Below are positions 7,550-14,363 of a stretch of DNA of 20,036 nucleotides, piece by piece. Made by a program: the position numbers and the translations under genes. The stretch spans positions 1 through 20,036 of the forward strand of contig CAYNVN010000011.1 of NCBI GenBank assembly GCA_964400655.1. Reading direction: 5' to 3'. The notes beneath the pieces were generated by a model, which saw nothing but the letters and a program-made list of their open reading frames with translations, searched no databases and was not told where the DNA came from. Within the stretch, counting starts at the first letter, position 1. Each line of letters begins with the position of its first letter. This stretch comes from B16-G9 sp964400655. Its GTDB lineage: Bacteria; Bacteroidota; Bacteroidia; Bacteroidales; F082.

Positions 7550-8500
7550 TTAAAACCGGTACACCGGCTGAAGTTCAAAATCAATAATCGACCGTGTTTT
7601 TTCAAAATCGGCAGTAAAACCGAGCATCATACCGCCCCCGCCCGATCCACAAAGTTTCAGCGAGAAATCGCCGCTTTCCAAACCCTTTTTCCAGACCGGT
7701 TTGATTGTTTCGGGGATCATGGGTGAAAAATGCGTTAAAGTAAAATCCGATAAGGCTTTCATTGTCTCACCGAACTTTTTCGTTTTTGATGTTAAAAAAG
7801 CATCGATACAGACATCGTTCAACGGAATCATTTCGCCGGTAATTTCATTCAGGTAATCTTTATTATCGCACTGTTTTACAAAATAATTGACCAGCGGAAG
7901 GGTTTCGCCCGACATTTTGGTGTCGAGCAAAAACAAAACCGTATTGCCTGTTTTTTTCGATTCCGGTATTTCAACCGTTGTCAGGTTATCCGAACCTGTT
8001 ACCAGCACCGGTTTCTGCAGGAAACATATCAACGGATCAAGTCCCGAACTTTTGCCGTGGAAAAACGATTCCATTTTGGAAAAGCTGTTTTTTAACGATA
8101 AAATCTCTTCATCGCTATAAATACGGTCTCTGCTCTTAATATTTTTTGCATACCCGTTATAAACGGCCGCCACCAGTGCTCCGGAACTTCCCAAACCGTA
8201 GCCCTGCGGAATGTTGCTGTTAAAAAACAATCCCTTGTCGAGATCGGCAAAAAGCCTGTCGAAATCAAAATCAACATCCAGCAGATTGTCGTCATACATT
8301 GATTTTAAGGCAAGGGCATACTTTTTAAGTTCGTGGCCCGACTGAATCTGTTCACCCTGCAGGGTTTCGGCTTCCGAAAACTTTAACACTCCTTTAAATT
8401 TATCGGAAGGAATACTCAATGCCCTGGAACCGACCATCAGGCTGTACTCGCCGAACAACAAAATCTTTGAATTAAAATATGAAAACATTTTGCTGCTCAT
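7550..8500 (-). CDS. Mevalonate kinase-like GHMP kinase
   Basis: 316 residues. GHMP-kinase signatures are in order: SKILLFGEYSLM (11-22), the ATP-binding glycine loop PQGYGLGSSGALVAAV (98-113), HGKSSGLDP (148-156, the mevalonate-kinase-type HG-x-x-SG-x-D) and the C-terminal LCGSGGGGMMLGF (about 283-295). The expected reaction is ATP-dependent phosphorylation of mevalonate (or phosphomevalonate) in isoprenoid precursor synthesis. The start ATG at 8500 overlaps the TGA of the upstream decarboxylase gene (ATGA, 8497-8500), so the two are translationally coupled. It cannot be excluded from sequence alone that it acts on phosphomevalonate. Confidence 0.82.
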   Translation of the reverse strand: MSSKMFSYFNSKILLFGEYSLMVGSRALSIPSDKFKGVLKFSEAETLQGEQIQSGHELKKYALALKSMYDDNLLDVDFDFDRLFADLDKGLFFNSNIPQGYGLGSSGALVAAVYNGYAKNIKSRDRIYSDEEILSLKNSFSKMESFFHGKSSGLDPLICFLQKPVLVTGSDNLTTVEIPESKKTGNTVLFLLDTKMSGETLPLVNYFVKQCDNKDYLNEITGEMIPLNDVCIDAFLTSKTKKFGETMKALSDFTLTHFSPMIPETIKPVWKKGLESGDFSLKLCGSGGGGMMLGFTADFEKTRSIIDFELQPVYRF

Positions 8501-9606
8501 AAATCAAGTTTTACGGGGCCGCTTCCCACACGGTCTTCAATAACGGTAGCATTTCGGGTAAACTGTTTTAGCTCGGCCTGAATAAACGAGCCCACATCGG
8601 CACGAACCTTTTCGGGATAGAGCAAATGAATATTGGGCCCGGCATCAAGGGTAAAACAAACGGGGATTCCGGTACTTTTTCTAAACCCAAAAATCCGTTC
8701 AATAATCTGAAGTGTTTCCGGTTTCATTAACAGATAATAAGGGTTGGAGGTCATCATCATGGCATGCAGGGTCAGTGCTTCCGACTCGGTGATATTGATA
8801 AACCGTTCCAAATCTCCGTTTTTCATAACATCCAACAACTCAACAATGTTTGTTTGTGCCTGTTTAAAACGGGCATCGGCATAAACATTGGTTTTCATCA
8901 AACCGTGTCCCACCCTGCTGGAAACCTTTTTTTGTTTAGCATCCACAATTAAAATGGAATCGCGAAAAGTTGAAAACAAGGGATGCAGGTTTTCGGTTTG
9001 AGGAGTGCCCCACAGGTTGGAAGTTTCGGGCCGGCCGTCGATCTTTCCCCAGCTAACCAAACCGCCATACAACGATCGGGCGGCACTTCCCGAACCGAGA
9101 CGGGCCAAAAAAGATGCCTTTTGAAAAAATTCATGCTCGCCTGAAGGTGTTCCGAAATATTTCTTTTCAATGGAACATAAACAGAGTGCCAGCGCACTCA
9201 TTCCCGAAGCCGAAGAGGCTATGCCCGCAGAGTGTGGAAAAGTATTTGTGGAATGTATGGTAAAATCAAGCTGATTCAAAAACGGATAAACAGATTCAAT
9301 GCTTTTAAAATAGGCATCTATCTTCTTTCCGAACTGTTCATTGATTACACCGTTAAGATAAAAAACAACAGTGCTTTTTTCGGAGTGAGCCGGCCGGTAT
9401 TCAACCACCGTTTCGGTATATGACTCATTTAGCGAAAAGCTAACAGACGGATTACAGGGAATTTGAACCTCCTTTTTACCCCAGTATTTTACCAGCGCAA
9501 TGTTGGAAGGACTTTGCCAGCCCACTTTTCCTTCGGGAATTTCACCTCTGAATATTAAAGCGGAGTTATTGTATGTTGTTTCTGACACGGATGCTGTTTT
9601 ATTCAT
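8497..9606 (-). CDS. mvaD: Diphosphomevalonate decarboxylase
   Basis: 369 residues. It converts mevalonate 5-diphosphate to isopentenyl diphosphate with ATP. Family motifs are all present: SPSNIALVKYWGK (32-44), FPHSAGIASSASG (123-135), ARLGSGSAARSLYGG (168-182, including the conserved Arg177), and CFTLDAGPNIHLLYP near the C-terminus, with the catalytic Asp. It is somewhat longer than typical bacterial enzymes (about 320-330) because of an N-terminal extension of about 25 residues and a C-terminal tail. No later ATG precedes the first motif, so the ATG at 9604-9606 is chosen although it is one base from a -7 box. First gene of a two-gene mevalonate operon with the GHMP kinase. Confidence 0.92.
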   Translation of the reverse strand: MNKTASVSETTYNNSALIFRGEIPEGKVGWQSPSNIALVKYWGKKEVQIPCNPSVSFSLNESYTETVVEYRPAHSEKSTVVFYLNGVINEQFGKKIDAYFKSIESVYPFLNQLDFTIHSTNTFPHSAGIASSASGMSALALCLCSIEKKYFGTPSGEHEFFQKASFLARLGSGSAARSLYGGLVSWGKIDGRPETSNLWGTPQTENLHPLFSTFRDSILIVDAKQKKVSSRVGHGLMKTNVYADARFKQAQTNIVELLDVMKNGDLERFINITESEALTLHAMMMTSNPYYLLMKPETLQIIERIFGFRKSTGIPVCFTLDAGPNIHLLYPEKVRADVGSFIQAELKQFTRNATVIEDRVGSGPVKLDL

Positions 9607-9607
9607 G

Positions 9608-9615
9608 CAAAGATA
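9608..9615 (-). promoter_or_regulatory. -7 promoter box abutting the mvaD start codon
   Basis: Minus-strand TATCTTTG is a perfect TAnnTTTG box, and only one base separates it from the mvaD ATG (9606-9604). Transcription from it would begin at or inside the first codons, giving a leaderless or N-terminally shortened message. No TTTG is seen at the usual -33 distance. Confidence 0.5.
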
Positions 9616-9690
9616 AAAAAAGGAGGTTAACTTTTATTTGGGTTTCATACCGCTATCATGCAAATAATTATCAAACCTGAGGTTTCAAAC

Positions 9691-9728
9691 AAAAAAAGAG
9701 GCTGCCCGAAAACAGCAGCCTCTTTTTT
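9691..9728. terminator. Intrinsic terminator after tRNA-Ser
   Basis: Run of 7 A, stem GAGGCTGC (9698-9705), 9-base loop, GCAGCCTC (9715-9722), run of 6 T. On the minus strand it lies 13 bases past the tRNA 3' end and ends its transcript before the mvaD gene. It is symmetric and could work in both directions. Confidence 0.9.
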
Positions 9729-9741
9729 AAAAATCCGTAAG

Positions 9742-9828
9742 CGGAGAGTGAGGGATTCGAACCCCCGGACCCCGTGAAGGGTCAATGGTTTTCAAGACCA
9801 CCGCATTCGACCACTCTGCCAACTCTCC
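9742..9828 (-). tRNA. tRNA-Ser (anticodon TGA)
   Basis: 87 nt. The 7-bp acceptor stem is GGAGAGT (9828-9822) with ACTCTCC (9749-9743), discriminator G (9742). The anticodon loop CTTGAAA puts TGA at 9794-9792 (minus), reading UCA and related Ser codons. A long variable arm (GACCC / GGGGTC) marks class II tRNA-Ser, and the T loop TTCGAAT is intact. CCA is not encoded. Confidence 0.97.
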
Positions 9829-9833
9829 GGGCG

Positions 9834-9841
9834 CAAAAGTA
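9834..9841 (-). promoter_or_regulatory. -7 promoter box of tRNA-Ser
   Basis: Minus-strand TACTTTTG matches TAnnTTTG and ends 5 bases before the mature tRNA 5' end, so the primary transcript would have almost no 5' leader. Confidence 0.6.
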
Positions 9842-9922
9842 AAACTTTTTTTATTCCGCATAAGTCGCAGCTAAAATTTTTTTTGTCCTTTTATTTTAAG
9901 CCCGTTTTACCGGCTTTTCACT

Positions 9923-9930
9923 TATCTTTG
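9923..9930 (+). promoter_or_regulatory. -7 promoter box of the GWxTD gene
   Basis: TATCTTTG, perfect TAnnTTTG, 18 bases before the ATG at 9949. It excludes the upstream in-frame ATG at 9883 as the start for transcripts from this promoter. Confidence 0.6.
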
Positions 9931-9948
9931 CTTTTTAATTTTATTGAT

Positions 9949-11412
9949 ATGAAACGTTTTGCTTACCTGATATTTTTATTGTTCATTGTAACAAATACAA
10001 CTTTTGCAACGGGCCTGAGAGCCTATTTTTCGTATGCAACATTTAATTTGCCCGGCGAAAAAGCCGTTATCGAAACCTACCTTTCGGTTGACGGCAGCAG
10101 TGTGCAATATGTTAAGGAGTCCGACGGCAGCTGGTACGGAGTTTTAGAAATAGATGTGATTTTCTCAATTGGCGACAGCATCGTTAATTTTAACAAGTAC
10201 TCATTAAAAAGCCCTCAACTGGCCGACACCTCCCTTTCGCCGCTGAACTTTCTGGACGTACAGCGCTATTCGATGAAACCGGGAACCTACAACATGAAAC
10301 TAAAGATAAAAGATGTAAACAGCGATGAATCGCCTTTTGAATCGTTAACACAAATCACGCTGGGATTTCCCGAAGATAAAATGAGCATTTCGGATATTGA
10401 ACTGGTGGCCGATTATAAAAAGGATACCGGCAAAACCATTCTTACCAAAAACGGTTATTCCATTTTACCGTACGTTTTTAATTACTATCCCGAATCGGTT
10501 CGAAAATTATCGTTTTATACGGAAATTTACGGAGCCGACAAAGCCGTTCCCGACGGTTCCTACATCATCAACACTTACATCCGCCCTTACGAAGTCAACA
10601 AAAAACTCGACAACTACTTTCAGGTAAAACGTATGAAGAGTGCTGAAATTAGCCCTGTTTTAAAAACCTTTAATATTGCGGAGCTCCCAAGTGGTAATTA
10701 CCTTTTGGTTATTGAAGCGCACGACAGAAACAACGATTTGCTGGCATCAAAAGAAGTTTTCTTTCAGCGCTACAATCCCGATGTTGAGTTTAAACTCACC
10801 ACATTACTGGCCTACAACCCCGACAACACTTTTGTGGGAAAAATAAACAACCGCGATACGCTTGTAAAATATATCGAATATACATTTCCGGTTTCAACCG
10901 ATTTTGAACGACACTATGCTGAATCGCAAATAGCATTTGCAGACATGGAAATCCTGAAGAAATATTTTCTCAATTTCTGGATTACCCGAAACAAAGACAA
11001 CCCCGAACAGGCATGGACAGACTATAAAAACCTGGTGGATTATGCCAACAAAAAGTTCAGAGCGGGCAACATTCCCGGATACAGAACCGACAGAGGCAGG
11101 GTGTTTTTACAGTACGGTCAGCCCAATGTTGTAGCGGAAAATTACAACGAACCGGCCGCTTATCCGTATGAAATATGGCACTATTACGAACTGGCCGGCC
11201 AGCGTGATAAGAAATTCGTATTTTACTCACACGACAATGTTACCAACGACTTTCAGCTTATCCATTCCGATGCCGTTGGAGAGCTCCACAACTATCAGTG
11301 GCAATATATCGTTTATAAACGGGTGATGTTCCCCGAGAACATTATCGACCCCATCAGTCAGCCAAAAGCATGGGGCAACAAATCATCCGATTACTATTAT
11401 CAGCCCAGATAA
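9949..11412 (+). CDS. GWxTD domain-containing secreted protein
   Basis: 487 residues from the ATG at 9949. An in-frame ATG at 9883 would add 22 residues, but it lies upstream of the -7 box, while 9949 begins a good Sec signal peptide (MKRFAYLIFLLFIVTNTTFA). The middle (22-300) is a set of beta-rich repeats. The C-terminal GWxTD domain covers about 335-470: FWITRNKDNPEQAWTDY, then GYRTDRGRVFLQYGQPN (377-393), where Tyr replaces the usual Trp of the name-giving motif. The function of GWxTD proteins is not established to my knowledge; they are exported and widespread in Bacteroidota and related phyla. It lies 37 bases upstream of the glycosyltransferase gene, which has its own -7 box. Confidence 0.9.
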   Translation: MKRFAYLIFLLFIVTNTTFATGLRAYFSYATFNLPGEKAVIETYLSVDGSSVQYVKESDGSWYGVLEIDVIFSIGDSIVNFNKYSLKSPQLADTSLSPLNFLDVQRYSMKPGTYNMKLKIKDVNSDESPFESLTQITLGFPEDKMSISDIELVADYKKDTGKTILTKNGYSILPYVFNYYPESVRKLSFYTEIYGADKAVPDGSYIINTYIRPYEVNKKLDNYFQVKRMKSAEISPVLKTFNIAELPSGNYLLVIEAHDRNNDLLASKEVFFQRYNPDVEFKLTTLLAYNPDNTFVGKINNRDTLVKYIEYTFPVSTDFERHYAESQIAFADMEILKKYFLNFWITRNKDNPEQAWTDYKNLVDYANKKFRAGNIPGYRTDRGRVFLQYGQPNVVAENYNEPAAYPYEIWHYYELAGQRDKKFVFYSHDNVTNDFQLIHSDAVGELHNYQWQYIVYKRVMFPENIIDPISQPKAWGNKSSDYYYQPR

Positions 11413-11421
11413 GTTTTAACT

Positions 11422-11429
11422 TATATTTG
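11422..11429 (+). promoter_or_regulatory. -7 promoter box of the glycosyltransferase gene
   Basis: TATATTTG, perfect TAnnTTTG, in the short gap after the GWxTD stop and 20 bases before the TTG start of the next gene. No good -33 element is visible. Confidence 0.5.
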
Positions 11430-11449
11430 CCGTTTAATTTTAAAGAGTA

Positions 11450-12472
11450 TTGACGAAAGTAGCAGTTGTCATATTAAACTATAACGGCAGGAAATTTCTT
11501 AAGAAGTTTCTCCCCACGGTTATTGAGCACAGCAAAAACATTGCGGAAGTCTGGGTTGCCGACAACCGGTCAACCGACGACTCGGTTACTTTTATGAAAG
11601 AACAATTTCCGGAAGTAAAACTTATTGTTAACGACGAAAACGGCGGCTTTGCCAAAGGCTATAACGATGCACTGAGCAAAATTGATGCCCAATACTACGT
11701 ACTGCTCAATTCGGATATTGAAGTAACCGAAAACTGGATACAACCTGTTATCGACCTGATGGATACCGACCCGCAGATAGCTGCCTGTCAACCCAAAATA
11801 CTTGCATATAACGATAAAGAGCGTTTTGAATATGCCGGCGCTGCAGGAGGTTTTATCGATAAATTCGGTTACCCCTTTTGCAGAGGCAGGGTTTTTCAGG
11901 TACTGGAAAAAGATAACGGTCAGTATAACGATGCTACCGAAGTTTTTTGGGCAACAGGTGCCTGCATGTTCGTTAGAGCCGATGCGTATCACCGCCTGGG
12001 CGGACTTGACGGTGATTTCTTCGCCCATATGGAAGAGATCGATTTTTGCTGGCGACTGAAAAACCAAAATTACAAAGTGATGGTGTGCCCCTCTTCAACG
12101 GTTTATCATATCGGAGGCGGTACATTACCAAAAAGTTCGGCACGAAAAACCTATCTTAACTTCAGAAACAACTTTGCGCTGCTCTACAAAAATCTTCCCG
12201 AAAACCGGTTATACAAAGTAATTCTGCTGCGTTTGTTTTTAGACGGACTGGCAGGCATCAAGTTTTTGTCAGCAGGGCACATAGGTGACCTTTTTGCAGT
12301 TATTAAAGCCCATTTCTATTTTTACGCCAATCTTAGAAAACTGAAACAAAAGCGCCGGAAACTAAAACAAAAAGAGGTTTCGCAAATGTACCTCGGCAAC
12401 ATTGCGCTGGAACACTACTTAAAAGGAGTAAAATATTTTTCGGAAATGGATCGTAACAAATTCACCAAATAA
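11450..12472 (+). CDS. Family 2 glycosyltransferase
   Basis: 340 residues, GT-A fold. The sequence opens at TTG (11450), because the first conserved strand (VAVVILNYNGRKFL, 4-17) begins at once and no in-frame ATG precedes it. GT2 motifs: VADNRSTDDS (36-45), NDENGGFAKGYNDAL (61-75), the metal-binding region LLNSDIEV (85-92, NSD in the DxD position), TGACMFVRADAYHRLGG, and the acceptor-side HMEEIDFCWRL. The closest types are rhamnosyl- or other deoxyhexose-transferases of cell-surface glycan synthesis. The basic C-terminal tail (KLKQKRRKLKQKE) suggests membrane association. It converges with aroQ, with only 10 bases between the stop codons and no terminator between them. Confidence 0.9.
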   Translation: MTKVAVVILNYNGRKFLKKFLPTVIEHSKNIAEVWVADNRSTDDSVTFMKEQFPEVKLIVNDENGGFAKGYNDALSKIDAQYYVLLNSDIEVTENWIQPVIDLMDTDPQIAACQPKILAYNDKERFEYAGAAGGFIDKFGYPFCRGRVFQVLEKDNGQYNDATEVFWATGACMFVRADAYHRLGGLDGDFFAHMEEIDFCWRLKNQNYKVMVCPSSTVYHIGGGTLPKSSARKTYLNFRNNFALLYKNLPENRLYKVILLRLFLDGLAGIKFLSAGHIGDLFAVIKAHFYFYANLRKLKQKRRKLKQKEVSQMYLGNIALEHYLKGVKYFSEMDRNKFTK

Positions 12473-12482
12473 AGTAATAGGA

Positions 12483-12908
12483 TTAAAATATTCTTTTGGT
12501 AAAAAACTCAATGGCCAACCGGTACGATTCCAGACCAAATCCCATAATGCTTCCTATACATTCGGGGCCTGTTAACGATTTATGCCGGTAATCCTCTCGC
12601 GTAAGCAGATTACTGATATGAACCTCTACAACCGGAATATCAATGGCCCTGACGGCATCGGCAATGGCCACCGAAGTGTGTGTATATCCCCCTGCATTCA
12701 AAATTACCGCATTTACTTCCAGGTTGGCTTCGTGAAGCCTGTTAACAATCTCTCCCTCCACATTCGACTGATAACTGTTTATTTTATGTTGCGGATAATT
12801 CTTCACAATCTCCTCCAGATAATCTTCAAAAGATAATTCGCCGTAAATACCGGTTTCACGTTCTCCCACCAGGTTCAGATTTGGCCCGTTAATAATTAAA
12901 ATATCCAT
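12483..12908 (-). CDS. aroQ: Type II 3-dehydroquinate dehydratase
   Basis: 141 residues, the usual size of the dodecameric type II enzyme, which dehydrates 3-dehydroquinate to 3-dehydroshikimate in the shikimate pathway. Start at 12908 (MDILIINGPNLNLVG); an in-frame ATG at 12959 would add 17 residues but lies upstream of the -7 box. Active-site residues are present: Arg17 and catalytic Tyr22 (GERETGIYG), Asn71 and His77 (NAGGYTHTS), His97 (VEVHISN) and Arg108 (EDYRHKS). All essential positions are intact. It is transcribed divergently from the DUF434 gene out of a 37-base gap, and converges with the glycosyltransferase. Confidence 0.96.
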   Translation of the reverse strand: MDILIINGPNLNLVGERETGIYGELSFEDYLEEIVKNYPQHKINSYQSNVEGEIVNRLHEANLEVNAVILNAGGYTHTSVAIADAVRAIDIPVVEVHISNLLTREDYRHKSLTGPECIGSIMGFGLESYRLAIEFFTKRIF

Positions 12909-12916
12909 TACTTTTG
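12909..12916 (+). promoter_or_regulatory. -7 promoter box of the DUF434 gene
   Basis: TACTTTTG, matching TAnnTTTG, 29 bases upstream of the ATG at 12946. It directly abuts the aroQ start codon on the other strand. TTTG at 12880-12883 is a possible -33 with a rather long spacer of 25. Confidence 0.45.
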
Positions 12917-12925
12917 TTTTTATTA

Positions 12926-12933
12926 CAAAGTTA
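12926..12933 (-). promoter_or_regulatory. -7 promoter box of aroQ
   Basis: Minus-strand TAACTTTG, matching TAnnTTTG, 17 bases upstream of the aroQ ATG. It faces the (+) box at 12909-12916, so the two transcripts would start within a few bases of each other and overlap. Confidence 0.5.
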
Positions 12934-12945
12934 AGCATTAAACCC

Positions 12946-13635
12946 ATGCAACTAAGCACTAATTTTCATTCCGCACTCAAAGATTACCTGTTTTTAATGG
13001 AAAAAGAGTATCCTCAAAAAGCAACCCTTAAACTGATAAGCGATAAATACCGTTTGAGCGGTATCGAACGAAGCATATTGTTCAGAGGAGTGGTTACCAC
13101 ACAAAAGGTTAATCTTAGAAAAAGCAAAGTCGCGGAATCACTTCCCGCTTCGGGAATGATAACCATCGACGGGTTTAATGTTTTACGCACCATTGCCAGT
13201 TATTTAATGGGAAGACCTGTTTATGTTGCCATGGATGGTTTTCTTCGCGACGCATCCGAACTGCATGGCAAACCGCTGGAGCAAAACCGGCGGTTAAAAG
13301 CATTTGATCTGGTTTTAAGCATGCTGAATAACGGAGATTATACACTTTATATCCCGTTCGATTCGCCTGTAAGCAGAAGTGGCGAAACAGCAGCTTCCGT
13401 CAACAAAATTTTACAGGAAAAAAACATTAAAGGAAGAGCGGAAACCGTTCGCTCGGCCGATTATCAACTGAAACAAGCTACCACCGGTATTATTGCCACT
13501 GCCGACTCAGCCATCATCGAACAAGCCAAAGTTCCGGTAGCTGACCTGGCACAGCTCACACTCAAATACCATTTCCATCCCGATTTTTTTGACTTAAGAT
13601 TGTTTGAGAAGTTTAACTTGTTGCTTGATGCTTGA
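12946..13635 (+). CDS. DUF434/DUF5616 protein with PIN-like features
   Basis: 229 residues. The N-terminal part (about 8-60: KLISDKYRLSGIERSILFRGV) is a DUF434 helix bundle, and the rest resembles DUF5616. The second half contains a series of acidic motifs typical of PIN/NYN-like nuclease folds: IDGFNVLRT (74-82), AMDGFLRDASELHG (95-108), IPFDSPVSRSGE (136-147) and IATADSAII (183-191). Candidate metal ligands are Asp75, Asp97, Asp139 and Asp187. No function is established to my knowledge; a metal-dependent RNase is inference. The last eight residues (KFNLLLDA) and stop are encoded inside a repeat that recurs at 13822-13840, so the native C-terminus may have been replaced. Confidence 0.8.
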   Translation: MQLSTNFHSALKDYLFLMEKEYPQKATLKLISDKYRLSGIERSILFRGVVTTQKVNLRKSKVAESLPASGMITIDGFNVLRTIASYLMGRPVYVAMDGFLRDASELHGKPLEQNRRLKAFDLVLSMLNNGDYTLYIPFDSPVSRSGETAASVNKILQEKNIKGRAETVRSADYQLKQATTGIIATADSAIIEQAKVPVADLAQLTLKYHFHPDFFDLRLFEKFNLLLDA

Positions 13636-13840
13636 TGCTGGTTGCTGGTCGGTTCAAGGTTTGAATGTTCAAAGTTTAGAAGTTTGAACCGCGAAGACGC
13701 AAAGGCGCAAAGAAAACCTTTTCGGTCGAACGAAGGTTTGCGTCCCGATAGTTATCGGGGAGTGTCCGGAAAGGTTGAGAAGGTTTGAGTAGTTCAGAAG
13801 TTCAGATGTTTAGATGTTGAAAAGTTTAACTTGTTGCTTG
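13609..13840 (+). repeat. Direct repeat pair (19 nt) and low-complexity spacer
   Basis: A 19-base sequence at 13609-13627 (inside the 3' end of the DUF434 gene) is repeated exactly at 13822-13840. Around it are tandem TTGCTTG/ATGCTTG and TTCAGAAG/TTTAGATG units, a GACGCAAAGGCGC purine-rich stretch (about 13690-13715), and a perfect hairpin CCCGATA/TATCGGG (13744-13750 with 13753-13759). These are typical non-coding Bacteroidota intergenic repeats. Confidence 0.75.
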
Positions 13841-13870
13841 TTGCTTGTTTGCCCCTCCCGCAAGCCCCAG

Positions 13871-14041
13871 CGTCATTCCGAGGGAAGCGAACCCGAAAAC
13901 TTTCGGGGAGCGACGAGGAATCTCCTGGGTAGCAGCCTGCCCTAAAACAAAAGGAAATTCAGTCGATTAAAATAGGGGATTCCCGCCCGTACCGAACGGT
14001 ACGTTCGGGCGGGTCTCGGTCGTTCCTCCCTCGAAATGACG
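13871..14041. repeat. MITE-like inverted-repeat element
   Basis: About 171 bases bounded by inverted repeats: 13871-13885 (CGTCATTCCGAGGGA) and 14027-14041 (its complement with one mismatch, 14 of 15). Inside are a perfect hairpin CCCGAAA-AC-TTTCGGG (13892-13907) and a nested palindrome (arms CCCGCCCG 13982-13989 and CGGGCGGG 14006-14013, with TACCG/CGGTA within). GAGGAATCTCC and GGGGATTCCC are related inner arms. It has no coding capacity. The GTCATTCCGAG...GAGGAATCTC wording is familiar from dispersed non-coding repeats in Bacteroidota genomes; I saw no target-site duplication. Confidence 0.65.
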
Positions 14042-14077
14042 GGGTAATAAATGAACGACGTAGTTTTAACTCCAGGC

Positions 14078-14248
14078 ACTCCAAACTTTAGGCACTCTAG
14101 GCACTTTTGATTTATGATTGCAGATTTTTGATTTTTGATTTTTGATTTGCCTGCCCGTCCGGCACGGCCCGCCTGCCGGACGGGCAGGTTTGTAATTTGG
14201 TGCTTGCGATTTGGAATTTACTCTAAGCACTCCAAACTTTAGGCACTC
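14078..14248. repeat. Direct repeats and a 15-bp perfect palindrome in the intergenic island
   Basis: A 20-base sequence (GGCACTCCAAACTTTAGG-type) at 14078-14097 recurs exactly at 14229-14248. Between the copies are GATTTTTGATT tandem units (about 14122-14148) and a perfect hairpin with 15-base arms (14150-14164 and 14174-14188, CCTGCCCGTCC...) and a 9-base loop. The hairpin has no U tract, so it is not an intrinsic terminator of the usual form. The region has no gene. Confidence 0.75.
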
Positions 14249-14333
14249 CAAACTTCAAGTACTTTAGAGCGGAGTTCTTCACGCTTTGATTTTGATTCCT
14301 TTTTGTTTCGTTTAGCTGATTTACAAAATAATG

Positions 14334-14341
14334 TACATTTG
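14334..14341 (+). promoter_or_regulatory. -7 promoter box of the YfcC-type permease gene
   Basis: TACATTTG, perfect TAnnTTTG, 22 bases before the ATG at 14364. TTTA at 14311-14314 gives a 19-base spacer and is a near match to the -33 TTTG. It rules out an ATG at 14331. Confidence 0.6.
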
Positions 14342-14363
14342 GCATTCATTCAAAACCATCGTT

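Noticed and set aside
7490..7560. Terminator downstream of the mevalonate kinase gene
   Set aside because: AACCGGTT and CCGGTTAAAACCGG give short self-complementary segments but no stem followed by a T tract on the minus strand.
13680..13720. Short GC/purine repeats that could be mistaken for a CRISPR
   Set aside because: No regularly spaced identical repeats with unique spacers; the units are irregular and degenerate.
14066..14251. Minus-strand ORF of 61 codons in the repeat island
   Set aside because: It is translated repeat and palindrome sequence with no family resemblance.
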